This document shows positions 19,579 to 28,734 of a DNA stretch of 64,000 nucleotides, piece by piece. Made by a program: the position numbers and the translations under genes. The stretch's first letter is position 1. Each line of letters opens with the position of its first letter. This stretch comes from Candidatus Uabimicrobium amorphum (GTDB lineage Bacteria; Planctomycetota; Uabimicrobiia; Uabimicrobiales; Uabimicrobiaceae): assembly GCF_009002475.1 (NCBI RefSeq), contig NZ_AP019860.1:8801547-8865546 (forward strand). Direction: 5' to 3'. The notes beneath the pieces are model-generated. The model was not told the DNA's origin. It did no database searches and saw only the letters and a list, made by a program, of their open reading frames with translations.

Positions 19579-21468
19579 GTGAAGCGCATCTTATATTTAA
19601 TATTTGCATTGAGCGTTGCGCTACATGCACAGGAAAAGAGTTTCGATTTGCTAAATGCTCTTCCGCAAAAAACTCTTGCTGTAGTGTGGTGTCCTAGCGT
19701 TGACGATGTAAAAACGGCTTTTCTAAAGTCAGACCTTTATCAACTATATCAAGAAGAAGAAGTACAACAATTTTTAGCTCCGATGATGGATAAATTTGGT
19801 CCGGAAATGCAACACGAAATTGGCAAAGAACTCAGCAAAATCAATCGCGAAACAGGTAGCAATATCACTTTAGATACACTGCTAAATGCCGTAAAGGGAC
19901 AAGTAACGTTAGCTGTTACCGGGGTAAATCCTGCGAACCGCAAAATCCCAATAAACTTTGCCGCTGCTATCGAGTTTTCCGAAGAAGTGCGTCAAATCAT
20001 CGAACGTCTTGTGGCTCCTCAAACGCAAGAGCAGAAGCTACAAAACGTAGTTGTACGCCGCGGTCCCATGCCTGGATGTTTTGTATTTGAAGGTAACACG
20101 CTCGTTGTCGCAAGCAGTACAGAACTCATGGACCAACTTTATGGTGAAAAACAAGGTTTACGTCACAGTGAGCAGTTCGCCAATGTATACAAACGAATTA
20201 CTCCCGAAGGCGAAGTTACCACTTTCGCTTGTTTTTTAAACACCAAAGAAGCGTGGAATTTTGCCAAACAAGCTATTCCACCACACATCGATATGATGTT
20301 GGAACGCGCAGCAGTGTATAGCATGGAATCTATTGCTTTTAGTTCTAATTTTGCTGGACGCAATATCCACTCTTACGGCTTTTTACATCTTCCTCATGGC
20401 AAGGAAGGATTTTTCAAACTCTTTCCACACACCAAAATGGACGTTGTGGCAAATGCCAAAAAAGTTCCTGATACCGCAATGAGTTTTACCTGCGGAAACG
20501 TAGACTTTGCAGGTTTCATGCAAGAGGTGCAAAATATTCTGCGTCTTTTAGACCCCAAAGGACAAATGGGACTTATGCAGCAGTATGAACAAGGGTTGCA
20601 AATGCTAAAGCAAAATATGAATCTCGACATGGAGCAATTTGCCAAAGCACTACACGGAGTCGCAGCACAAGCCAGTATCTTACCACGTCGTGGTCTTCTC
20701 CCCTCTTCTATTGCTGTGTACACGGTAGGCGACAACGATAGTCTACAAAACTCTTTGCAGAGCATGGCGAACCTTCTACAGTTACAAATAAAAAGTGTAG
20801 AACGCGATGGATATACACTAAATTACTTTAGTGCACCTTTGGGAAAACTCGGAACCAATCCTTTCGATCCACGTAATACGATGCGCAACCCGATGCAAAT
20901 GGTTGTGAGTAGTATTGCAAACGCTTTCTCAGGAATGGCATACGTCATCCATGACGGACATTTTTATTTTAGCGACAGCGCCCAAGCCTTACAAAGACAT
21001 ATGGCATGGCAAAAAGACGCAAAAAATACTCTTGCCGACGACGCCGACTTCCAAGAAAGTATCAAAAGTGTTTCCAGTGACAGCACAGGAGTGTTGTATC
21101 TCAACCAAAAAACTTTGGTCGCAAGATGGTGGAATACTGCCATCCAATTCTTACGTATTTTTGAAGGTGTCCTGAAAAAAGAAAAAATACCTTTTCACAG
21201 CGCACTATTGCCATCACACGACACACTTACACGACATTTGGGAAGAGCTGTTTTTGAATTTGGTAGCAACGAAGATGGTCTATACTTTGCGCACAAAGGA
21301 CAACTCGAAGTAATTCTAATGGGTGCTGCTGTTGTCGGTATTGGTGCTGCAATTGCGGTTCCAGCAATACTTCGTGGTAAACCACGTCAAAAACGCTTTG
21401 AAATGAAGAAACCCGAGAGAAAGTACGACACAAAAAAAGAACACCACAAAAAGTATGACAAGAAATAA
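19579..21468 (+). CDS. Secreted paralogue ending in a pilin-like hydrophobic helix
   Basis: 629 residues from a GTG with AGGAG upstream. The signal peptide (about 1-18, ending LHA) and the body align in layout with the upstream protein (early PQKTLAVVWCPSVDDVKTAF; GQVTLAVTGVNP near residue 110). At about 577-600 a hydrophobic helix GIGAAIAVPAILRGK looks like the N-terminal helix of pilins, after which comes only a Lys-rich tail (YDTKKEHHKKYDKK) instead of a pilin head. It is co-transcribed with the upstream gene (12-base gap) and closed by a strong terminator. Function unknown; Gln/Met-rich stretches are notable. Confidence 0.75.
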   Translation: MKRILYLIFALSVALHAQEKSFDLLNALPQKTLAVVWCPSVDDVKTAFLKSDLYQLYQEEEVQQFLAPMMDKFGPEMQHEIGKELSKINRETGSNITLDTLLNAVKGQVTLAVTGVNPANRKIPINFAAAIEFSEEVRQIIERLVAPQTQEQKLQNVVVRRGPMPGCFVFEGNTLVVASSTELMDQLYGEKQGLRHSEQFANVYKRITPEGEVTTFACFLNTKEAWNFAKQAIPPHIDMMLERAAVYSMESIAFSSNFAGRNIHSYGFLHLPHGKEGFFKLFPHTKMDVVANAKKVPDTAMSFTCGNVDFAGFMQEVQNILRLLDPKGQMGLMQQYEQGLQMLKQNMNLDMEQFAKALHGVAAQASILPRRGLLPSSIAVYTVGDNDSLQNSLQSMANLLQLQIKSVERDGYTLNYFSAPLGKLGTNPFDPRNTMRNPMQMVVSSIANAFSGMAYVIHDGHFYFSDSAQALQRHMAWQKDAKNTLADDADFQESIKSVSSDSTGVLYLNQKTLVARWWNTAIQFLRIFEGVLKKEKIPFHSALLPSHDTLTRHLGRAVFEFGSNEDGLYFAHKGQLEVILMGAAVVGIGAAIAVPAILRGKPRQKRFEMKKPERKYDTKKEHHKKYDKK

Positions 21469-21488
21469 TAGTTTTCTGTACTGAAATG

Positions 21489-21519
21489 AAAAAGCCTGGG
21501 AAATTCCCAGGCTTTTTTT
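21489..21519. terminator. Strong intrinsic terminator
   Basis: AAAAAGCCTGGG pairs with CCCAGGC followed by seven T, with loop AAATT, 20 bases after the stop of the secreted paralogue. The flanking A and T runs allow termination from both sides, so it can also end the Mla operon that converges from the right. Confidence 0.88.
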
Positions 21520-21545
21520 GGTCACTTAAGATAAGATTTTCGTTT

Positions 21546-21575
21546 TCGCATTGGTGAGGGCATCAATACAAAGAA
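21546..21575 (+). repeat. Remnant of the MITE-like repeat end
   Basis: The stretch around TTGGTGAGGGCATCAATACA matches the terminal part of the dispersed repeat family (GATGGTGAGGGCACCAATACA) with a few changes. Only the end is left; no hairpin arm accompanies it. Confidence 0.55.
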
Positions 21576-21581
21576 GAACCA

Positions 21582-22193
21582 CTATTTTTCCAATATCTCC
21601 GCAGAAATCTTCCCCTCTAAATCTTGTAATACCTTTTCCAAAGCGCTATTCCACCCCTTCACGAGTTCCGCAGCACTGGTGTCCGCAATCGACACTTCTT
21701 CATGGAAATTTTGTTGCAAAATCACTTCATTTTCGCCGTTTTCATTTACCGACAACAATAAAAATTGCAACTTCAACACCGCCTTAGGGGCGTTTTGGTC
21801 GCGAAAGTCACCATAGACACCTTGTACCAAACCTTCCAAAATATAATTGGCGTCAATAAGACTATTTAATGAAACGACTTGCGAAAACATTGCGCTTTGC
21901 TGTAGCCAATTTTTTGATGCTTCGGTAAACATATTCGATACCGAGATAAAAAACGAATTATAAAAATCCGAAGTATATTGATTATCTTGCTGTAAATAGA
22001 CAAGTTCCTTATCGGTAAATGCCGGAGAAACATCAAAATCAACTACGCGAAGTACACTGCCAGGTATCGTTTGCGATGCTTTCTCCGCACTTGGCACTTG
22101 GATTAAAAAAAATTGTTTCTCTACGTAAGGTTGCTTTACATCGACACAACCCGTCACAAGAGCAACGGTGATTAAGACAAGTATTCCTCTCAT
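21582..22193 (-). CDS. ABC transport auxiliary lipoprotein (PqiC/YmbA-like)
   Basis: 203 residues with a lipoprotein signal ending in VTGC (Cys16), followed by the FFLIQVP start and the LRVVDFDVSPAFTDKELVYLQ region typical of the auxiliary lipoproteins that accompany MCE transporters. It probably sits in the outer or inner membrane facing the periplasm and helps an MlaD-type protein pass lipids. It starts directly after the mlaD stop codon with no gap and is the last gene of the operon. The family call rests on order, size and the strand pattern. Confidence 0.78.
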   Translation of the reverse strand: MRGILVLITVALVTGCVDVKQPYVEKQFFLIQVPSAEKASQTIPGSVLRVVDFDVSPAFTDKELVYLQQDNQYTSDFYNSFFISVSNMFTEASKNWLQQSAMFSQVVSLNSLIDANYILEGLVQGVYGDFRDQNAPKAVLKLQFLLLSVNENGENEVILQQNFHEEVSIADTSAAELVKGWNSALEKVLQDLEGKISAEILEK

Positions 22194-23375
22194 TTATTTA
22201 TTCCTTTCGCGCGCTGGAGGATCTCCAAAAAGCAATTGTGCAGGGTACTTTTCCGCATTTTTTGACACTTGTTTCAGATGTTCAGCAAAAATACGCAAAT
22301 TGCGCACTGCCTGATTGATATTTGCCTGATTCGTGCGAATTACCATATTGAGGCGTTTTGCCATCAACGTCCATTGCTTCGCAATCTGCGGCATTTCGGC
22401 AATCGTGTCCTTTAACTCTTGTTGTCGTACAATATCATCAATATCTTTGGTGAGTTGCGTTAATTCTTCGCCAAGTTTTCCAAAATTTTGTATACTGTTA
22501 TTGACACTCTCGCTCAGTGTTTTGGCTATAGGCTGTAATTCTTTGGTAAAGTCTTGCATGTCCGCTGTCATCTTTGCAAAGTTGTTGACAATCCTACTAA
22601 CATCTTTAGGAACGCTCTCTAATTCTGGGTCACCCAAAAACTCGTTGATACGCGCAGAAAACCTCTCCACTTCAACGGCGACATCACTTGTGCGATTGAT
22701 TAAATTTTGTATATCTTTTCGCGCCCCTTCTACGTCAATATCGCTCACACCTTTTTCCACAGTTGCCACAAGCTTATTCGTTGTTATAATCAGGCGATTC
22801 ACGTTAGAAGCAATGCTTTCAAAATCGACATTCTGTATTTTCTCTAAGGTAGTCACAATAGAGTCACTCACTTGGGAAATTGTACTCTCCGTACTTGGAA
22901 TGTAAATATTTTTCGGTTTCCAATCGTACCCTAACTTATCCTTAGTATGCTTGAAAAAATCAAGTTCAATATACGCTAGCCCCGTAATTCCTTGCTGCGC
23001 TAATCGCGTACGCATACCTCGGTCGATGAGTTCCTGTAAACGCTTTTGACGCTCACTTTCCTTTGCATTTTCATCACTGCCAACCAGTTTGGGATAAATA
23101 GCAATGCGAATGTATACGTAACCAGTATACTCTGCATTTTCCGATGTATATCTGTTTTGACAAAAATCAATATCGTGAACGCTACCAATCTGTACGCCAC
23201 GGTACTTGACAGGTGCTCCAATCGATAGCCCTTGAATACTTTCGTTAAAATACGTTTCTACGTAATAGCTATTTTCCAAAGCTGCCCCTGCTCCAAGCAT
23301 GGTAATCATTGCCGCAAATAATATAAAACCACTGATTGTGAATAGTCCAATCTTGTAATAGCCACTCTTATTCAT
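22194..23375 (-). CDS. mlaD: MlaD-like MCE-domain lipid transport protein
   Basis: About 393 residues from the ATG at 23375, which has GAGGT upstream and overlaps the ATPase gene by 8 bases. One N-terminal membrane helix is followed by the MCE domain (YFNESIQGLSIGAPVKYRGVQIG), then a long helical C-terminal region with heptad-like repeats. MCE rings carry phospholipids between the membranes. The C-terminal helical extension is longer than in E. coli MlaD and more like PqiB/YebT or MCE proteins with tunnel-forming helices, so it may span more of the periplasm. Confidence 0.88.
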   Translation of the reverse strand: MNKSGYYKIGLFTISGFILFAAMITMLGAGAALENSYYVETYFNESIQGLSIGAPVKYRGVQIGSVHDIDFCQNRYTSENAEYTGYVYIRIAIYPKLVGSDENAKESERQKRLQELIDRGMRTRLAQQGITGLAYIELDFFKHTKDKLGYDWKPKNIYIPSTESTISQVSDSIVTTLEKIQNVDFESIASNVNRLIITTNKLVATVEKGVSDIDVEGARKDIQNLINRTSDVAVEVERFSARINEFLGDPELESVPKDVSRIVNNFAKMTADMQDFTKELQPIAKTLSESVNNSIQNFGKLGEELTQLTKDIDDIVRQQELKDTIAEMPQIAKQWTLMAKRLNMVIRTNQANINQAVRNLRIFAEHLKQVSKNAEKYPAQLLFGDPPARERNK

Positions 23376-24117
23376 CTTTACCTCGTTTAAAAAACTTTCG
23401 AACCCAAGGATCTTCGCTGGTATCGCGAAGTTCATGAGGAGAACCAACAGCTACAATTTTTTTTACGCGCTTATCTAACATGATAACACGCGAAGCTATC
23501 GTGTAAATACTCGGTAGCTCGTGGGTAACAATAACAAAGGTAATCTTCAAACTTTCGGCGAGTTGTAATATCAATTCATCCAATTCAGATGATGTAATTG
23601 GATCTAATCCTGCCGATGGTTCATCGAGAAATAACACTTGTGGGTCAAGAGCCATTGCGCGGGCAATGGCTGCACGTTTTTGCATACCGCCGCTTATTTC
23701 AGCGGGAAAGTGATGGGCAAAAGCATCTAACGATACTAATTTCAATTTACAGCGTGCAATCGTTTCAATGGCATCTGGGGGGAGATCGGTGAATAATTTT
23801 AGCGGCATTTGCACATTTTGTAGCAAAGTCATCGAGCCGAAAAGAGCTCCACTTTGGTACATAACACCTATTTTACGCAAGATTTTTTTACGTTCATGTT
23901 GGCTGGCGGTCACAATATCATCACCGTCGATGTGTATACTTCCGCTAAAAGGAGCATATAAACCAATGAGATGCTTAAGAAGCGTACTCTTTCCGCAGCC
24001 AGATCCGCCTAAAATAACAAAAACTTCTCCGCGATGTATTTCGAAATCTAACGAGTCTAAAACCATATGGCCTTCGTATTTTGCCGTTAGATTTTTAACT
24101 TTTATAATCGGTTCCAT
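23368..24117 (-). CDS. mlaF: MlaF-like ABC transporter ATPase
   Basis: 249 residues. Walker A GGSGCGKST (37-45), Q-loop Gln88, signature SGGMQ (142-146), and Walker B leading into DEPSAGLDP (165-173) are all intact, with the switch His in VTHE near 199. The SGGMQ signature and AIARAMALDP context are typical of MlaF/Ttg2A. It should power lipid movement with the permease, whose stop codon lies two bases upstream. Confidence 0.93.
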   Translation of the reverse strand: MEPIIKVKNLTAKYEGHMVLDSLDFEIHRGEVFVILGGSGCGKSTLLKHLIGLYAPFSGSIHIDGDDIVTASQHERKKILRKIGVMYQSGALFGSMTLLQNVQMPLKLFTDLPPDAIETIARCKLKLVSLDAFAHHFPAEISGGMQKRAAIARAMALDPQVLFLDEPSAGLDPITSSELDELILQLAESLKITFVIVTHELPSIYTIASRVIMLDKRVKKIVAVGSPHELRDTSEDPWVRKFFKRGKDE

Positions 24118-24119
24118 TG

Positions 24120-25238
24120 TTAAATCCCCAACGCAAATAATACCACGGAAAATATCGCATCAGCAACCGCGACGAGAACAATGGCGCTAACGACGGCACT
24201 CGTCGTAGATTGCCCCACAGCTTTTGCGCCTGTCCCTGTTTGTAAACCGCGCAAGCACCCCACTCCGGCAACGAGAATGGCAAAAGCAACAGACTTTACA
24301 ACACCGGCGAGAAAAGCAGTGATGGTAACGGCTTGGGCAATACGATCCATATAAATGACTAAGGGATAACCAAGGGACAAGATAACAATAGCACCGCCCA
24401 TCAGCGCAAATAAACAACAAAAGCAAGACAGTATCGGCGTCATCATTACCGAGGCAATCACCCTCGTTACCGCCAAATACCGCACAGGGTCAAGTCCCAT
24501 TGTCACCAGAGCATTGATCTCTTCATTGACTTTCATTGTTCCTAATTCTGCCGCAAATGCCGAACCACTGCGTCCAGCGAGTACAATTGCGGTAAGAAGT
24601 GGCCCTAACTCTTTGAGCATAGATAGTCCAATTAGATCGGCAACAAAGATCTCGGCACCGAACTGCTTCATAGGAACTGCGGATTGGAACGCCATAATAA
24701 GCCCCAGGAGAAAACCAATTAGACAGATAATAGGTAATGCGTTCACTCCGGCACTTTCCGCATTGATCCACGTATCTCCCCATGGAACTTGTCGGCGATT
24801 TTTCATTGCCCAAAAAATGGCAACAAGAAGTTCCCCGGTAAAAGTAATAATTTCGCGTAAATCTTTCAAAATAGAGTGGGTAGCCCTACCAATCTCTTCG
24901 ATGATAGAGACCTTGCTTTTCTGTGGAAGTGGTGCAAGTGTTTCGAGTTCAAACATATCGACAAGAGGAAGAAATTCTTTTTTCAGTCCTACGACTTGCA
25001 TGTTTCCCTTGACTTTTTCGCGCACTTTTGCAAATAAAGTTGCTCCAGAACCATCGCAATATACAACATCAGAAGCATCTATGACAACATTCTCCGCGGA
25101 ATTTTTATCGAGAAACTTAAACGTTTGTCGCCACACAGACCCAAGATGTATACAGTCGAGATGACCTTGAAGCACCATGCGTATTTCCGTACCTTTTACA
25201 GTAAAATTTACTGTTGTTTGCGGAATATTTATAGCCAT
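24120..25238 (-). CDS. mlaE: MlaE-like permease with fused STAS (MlaB-like) domain
   Basis: 372 residues. Residues 1-105 form a STAS-type domain (VVIDASDVVYCDGSGATLFA), the equivalent of MlaB, which in E. coli is a separate protein; residues about 115-372 are the MlaE permease with five or six spans and the conserved LAGRSGSAFAAELGTMKVNEEI segment. The fusion keeps the regulator fixed to the permease. AGGA lies upstream of the ATG, and the gene begins 9 bases after the lectin-kinase gene. Confidence 0.92.
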   Translation of the reverse strand: MAINIPQTTVNFTVKGTEIRMVLQGHLDCIHLGSVWRQTFKFLDKNSAENVVIDASDVVYCDGSGATLFAKVREKVKGNMQVVGLKKEFLPLVDMFELETLAPLPQKSKVSIIEEIGRATHSILKDLREIITFTGELLVAIFWAMKNRRQVPWGDTWINAESAGVNALPIICLIGFLLGLIMAFQSAVPMKQFGAEIFVADLIGLSMLKELGPLLTAIVLAGRSGSAFAAELGTMKVNEEINALVTMGLDPVRYLAVTRVIASVMMTPILSCFCCLFALMGGAIVILSLGYPLVIYMDRIAQAVTITAFLAGVVKSVAFAILVAGVGCLRGLQTGTGAKAVGQSTTSAVVSAIVLVAVADAIFSVVLFALGI

Positions 25239-25247
25239 GTTTTTGTC

Positions 25248-27104
25248 CTATTTTTTTACAGACCACGCACAAATAAAATTAAATGGTTGTTGATCTATGT
25301 TGTCGTTCCACTTCTCACCATTAATTACTTCGACATAATATTCAAAACCTTTACGATTGTTGGGCTCGCCCTCCATCCAATTTGCATATTCTAGCGGCTT
25401 GTTGTTTACCCATCGCCAGACATTATTTTCACGTCTTAGTCCAATCCAGCATCGTGCAAAACACTGACAGATATTCTTTTGCGAGTGCTGAATAAACGAC
25501 TTTAAAAATTCCTGGGATTTTTCATTGTCGATCACCGCAAGTTGTCCCTGCATTTTTTTGCATGTTTCGTTGGCTTGTAACCAAGACATCTTCACATGAA
25601 AAGCCCCGTAGTAAGTACCTTCAAAAAAAGTACCGTCGACAAGCTTTGTACGAACAAACGCATCGTATTCTACTTGTTGTAACGCCTTCTGAATTTTGTC
25701 ATAATCTTCGGGAAAGCGCCGCATAATAGATTTTAGAATCACCATTTGTAGCGCGATGTTTTGGTCCACATTTGCGTAGTCTTCCCACATTGTTTCGCGC
25801 AGTGTCTTTTTTGCGACATTTTTTTTGTTGTTCGCGGTAGCCTTTGCGGTTTGTTTGGTGTTTTGTACGGTTTGTTTTGTTTTTTTTGCAGTGCGCGTCT
25901 TTGACGTCACTCGCTTCGTCTGAGGAGTAGAGCCAACGGTGTAAATAATAGCACTTGTTACCACAACTATGACTCCACAAATGGCCGCAATCACATTGCT
26001 ATTATATTTTTTCTTCTTCGTTACCGCAGCTTTTGCAATGCGCATGGTCTTGGCCTCTAAAAAAGTTTGGATATCTTTTATAAAGTCCGACATGCTTTGA
26101 TAACGCTTATTCTTATCTTTTTCTAAACACTTTAAACAAATTCGCTCCACTACTTCGGGAATGCTACTGTGAATAGAACGCGGTGAACGCGGATATTTGT
26201 GCACGATATTGTAGAGCACTACCGGAGTATTTTTTCCCACAAAAGGTGGACGTCCGGTAATCAACTCATATAGTGTAGCACCAATACCGTAAATATCGGT
26301 GCGTTTATCCAGTTGATTCTTTTTACCTTGGGCTTGCTCTGGTGACATGTAAGATGGCGTGCCGAGAATATTTCCCGCTTCCGAAATCTTGCTATCATTG
26401 TATAGACCTTTTGCCAAACCAAAATCCGTCACATAGGTCTTGCCATCGTTACCAATCATAATGTTTTCTGGTTTTATATCACGGTGTATGACATCCTGGC
26501 TGTGCGCGTGTTCAACAACTTTAGCCACATCGCGAATGATCCGCGCAGCGCGTTTAGAGGAAATACGCCCTTCTTTTTTGATGTATTCATCTAGGGGCAG
26601 ACCATCGATATAGTCCATCGTGTAATAATATTTGCCATTTTGCTCCCCCATGTCATAAACTTTTACCACTCCTGGATAGTGGAGTTTAGCAATTGATCTG
26701 GCTTCACGTTGAAAACGCTTAATGGAAACTTCATCGTTGAGGTTTGACTTCAGTACTTTCAAAGCGAGATTGCGTTTCCAATAATTATCGTAAATTAGAA
26801 ATACCTCGCCAAAATTACCTTCACCAAGTTTTTTTATCGTGCGATACTTTGTGGCCTCAGGACTAGAGACACTACTTGCCATCGTTTTTGATGTAGCTGT
26901 CGCTTCTCTACGTTGTGTTATTGCTTTTTGGTATTGGCTTTTCATTTGCTGTAGTTGTTGTGGTAGCATAAAAGCCTTGTCCACAAGAATCTTCTCATAG
27001 GTATCTCCTGTGGTATTTTTGATCTCTTTTATCGCCGCGAGTTGTTCTGCACTAAGCAAATTGCAAGAAATGATTTGTTGAATTAACCACTCATCCACAG
27101 ACAT
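25248..27104 (-). CDS. Receptor-like Ser/Thr kinase with C-type lectin domain
   Basis: 618 residues from the ATG at 27104. An 85-residue N-terminal region is followed by a complete eukaryotic-type kinase domain (about 88-350): G-loop GEGNFGEV, ATP Lys116 in LALKVL, HRDIKPEN with Asp209, DFG at 227-229, and SPEQ. A Lys/Thr-rich linker surrounds one membrane helix (371-391). The C-terminus (about 498-616) is a C-type lectin fold with WIGL, EPN (580-582) and WND (599-601), the calcium/sugar-binding motifs of mannose-type lectins. So the kinase should be cytoplasmic and the lectin outside. It lies between atoE (14-base gap) and mlaE (9-base gap). Confidence 0.9.
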   Translation of the reverse strand: MSVDEWLIQQIISCNLLSAEQLAAIKEIKNTTGDTYEKILVDKAFMLPQQLQQMKSQYQKAITQRREATATSKTMASSVSSPEATKYRTIKKLGEGNFGEVFLIYDNYWKRNLALKVLKSNLNDEVSIKRFQREARSIAKLHYPGVVKVYDMGEQNGKYYYTMDYIDGLPLDEYIKKEGRISSKRAARIIRDVAKVVEHAHSQDVIHRDIKPENIMIGNDGKTYVTDFGLAKGLYNDSKISEAGNILGTPSYMSPEQAQGKKNQLDKRTDIYGIGATLYELITGRPPFVGKNTPVVLYNIVHKYPRSPRSIHSSIPEVVERICLKCLEKDKNKRYQSMSDFIKDIQTFLEAKTMRIAKAAVTKKKKYNSNVIAAICGVIVVVTSAIIYTVGSTPQTKRVTSKTRTAKKTKQTVQNTKQTAKATANNKKNVAKKTLRETMWEDYANVDQNIALQMVILKSIMRRFPEDYDKIQKALQQVEYDAFVRTKLVDGTFFEGTYYGAFHVKMSWLQANETCKKMQGQLAVIDNEKSQEFLKSFIQHSQKNICQCFARCWIGLRRENNVWRWVNNKPLEYANWMEGEPNNRKGFEYYVEVINGEKWNDNIDQQPFNFICAWSVKK

Positions 27105-27118
27105 ATTCCACCAATCTC

Positions 27119-28417
27119 CTAATGAAAAATATACAAAAGTGTAATAAATACAGGTATTCCTACAAGCATCACCGCCATACAATACCCCATAATGTCCTTA
27201 GCACGTAATCCGGTAATTTCGAGAAGTGCTAACGCCCAAAATGGTTGTAGTAAGTTTGTCCACTGATCGCCATAGCAAAATGCTAAGGTCGCTTTATGGG
27301 TCGAAATACCCAACTGTTGCGAACTCTGTATAACGATATCTCCCTGGACAATCCATTGACCTCCACCAGAAGGAATAAAGAAATTGGTAATTCCAGAACT
27401 GATAAAGGTATAGATGGGTAGAGTAGTGGAACTAGAGATATCCGCAAAAGCTTGTGCAATGTTTTGCGCCAGGCCGGAGTGCACCATAATTCCTTTTATA
27501 CCGGCATAAAAGGGAAAGAGGAGAATGATACCCGCGCAAGCCTTTACACCGCCTTTTACCGCATGAAAATAATTATCGAGATCGCGATGCAACAAGATCC
27601 CGATAAATAAAAAACTAAAGTTGAGAATATTAAGGTCAAAGTTTTTTTGCTGTATCCATAAGTGCTGAATAATGTATACGCATCCCACAAGTCCAAGAAA
27701 AACACCCACGTAGGACTTCGCAGAAGAAATGTCGTCCTCTTCTTCTATTTGTTCACAAAACGTCACCATCTCGTCTTCATTGCGTGGTGCAAGCGCTGCG
27801 AGAAAAACAGGAATACCGATAAGCAAAATTATCGTGCATGCGATATTCAAAGGTGAGAATAAAGTGGTGTAAACAGGAACGATTCCCGTAAATTTTTCGA
27901 GAAAATGCCCTTTAGTGGCGAGAAGCAATGGAGCTGAGCCAGACAACCCTCCATGCCAAACAGCTAAACCCATATACCCTGCCGCTCCCAAAATGGGATA
28001 GTGTAATGAAATGTTTTTACGTCGTCCTTCGATCGCAACTTGCCTTGCTAAAAAAGCTCCGATAATAAGTGCCAGTCCCCAATTGATAAATCCGAAAAAA
28101 ATGGAGATAAAGCTCACAACAAATGTCGCTTGTACGTTATTTTTAGGCCATCTTGCGATGTAGCGGATCATTTTCTTGACCACAGTTGTCGTCGAAAGCG
28201 CAAAGCCTGTCACGAGTATCATGCACATTTGCATAGAAAACGGTAAAAAACTCCAAAAATCTTTATACCAATACTCTAATACTTGTGTGGAAGTCGTTGG
28301 CGTAAACAAAACAGCGATGGCACACACAAAAAAAGTGATCATTGTTGCCAAGGTAAAAGGTTCGGGCATATACTTTTCGGCGAGATCACACAATTTTTTG
28401 CTGAAATTGTTTAGCAT
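27119..28417 (-). CDS. atoE: Short-chain fatty acid transporter, AtoE family
   Basis: 432 residues with about a dozen membrane segments and the family start EKYMPEPFTLATMITF. IPSGGGQWIVQGDIV (near 355) and GDQWTNLLQPFWALALLEI are typical AtoE segments. It should import short-chain fatty acids such as acetoacetate or butyrate across the inner membrane. AAAGG lies seven bases before the ATG. It is the first gene of the operon that continues with the lectin kinase and the Mla genes; no acetoacetate-degrading genes are adjacent. Confidence 0.9.
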   Translation of the reverse strand: MLNNFSKKLCDLAEKYMPEPFTLATMITFFVCAIAVLFTPTTSTQVLEYWYKDFWSFLPFSMQMCMILVTGFALSTTTVVKKMIRYIARWPKNNVQATFVVSFISIFFGFINWGLALIIGAFLARQVAIEGRRKNISLHYPILGAAGYMGLAVWHGGLSGSAPLLLATKGHFLEKFTGIVPVYTTLFSPLNIACTIILLIGIPVFLAALAPRNEDEMVTFCEQIEEEDDISSAKSYVGVFLGLVGCVYIIQHLWIQQKNFDLNILNFSFLFIGILLHRDLDNYFHAVKGGVKACAGIILLFPFYAGIKGIMVHSGLAQNIAQAFADISSSTTLPIYTFISSGITNFFIPSGGGQWIVQGDIVIQSSQQLGISTHKATLAFCYGDQWTNLLQPFWALALLEITGLRAKDIMGYCMAVMLVGIPVFITLLYIFH

Positions 28418-28447
28418 CTTTTTACCTTTAATTAGATTTTTTGTGTG

Positions 28448-28721
28448 TTGGTGCCCTCACCATCGAATTATGAGTTTCAGCTATGCTGAAATCTCATATT
28501 CTCATGCCTCTCCCACAGGGAGAGGCGTAACACGTCTTATTTGTTTTTATTGTTTTATTTTATGCGTGTTAAATGGGAGACAAATGATAAACGTGTTCCG
28601 TAAATCAAGTGAATTTTGTTTTTACCAAAAGAGAAGCATGAAACCTCTCCCAGTGGGAGAGGTATGAGACTTGTTGCTTTCAGCGTAGCTGAAATCTGCA
28701 AGTCGATGGTGAGGGCACCAA
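28448..28721. mobile_element. MITE-like element, 274 bp, copy 2
   Basis: A perfect 19-bp terminal inverted repeat, TTGGTGCCCTCACCATCGA at 28448-28466 and its complement at 28703-28721. Each arm holds a CTGAAA/TTTCAG-type hairpin and a CCTCTCCC/GGGAGAGG hairpin. The centre (28603-28640, AATCAAGTGAATTTTG...) is the reverse complement of the centre of the element at 14742-14996. No ORF. It fills most of the 317-base gap between hemB and atoE. No clear target duplication is visible. Confidence 0.78.
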
Positions 28722-28734
28722 TATGAAAACAAAT

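Noticed and set aside
22333-22905. 190-residue + strand frame
   Set aside because: It is antisense to mlaD; the MCE domain and operon spacing support the - strand.
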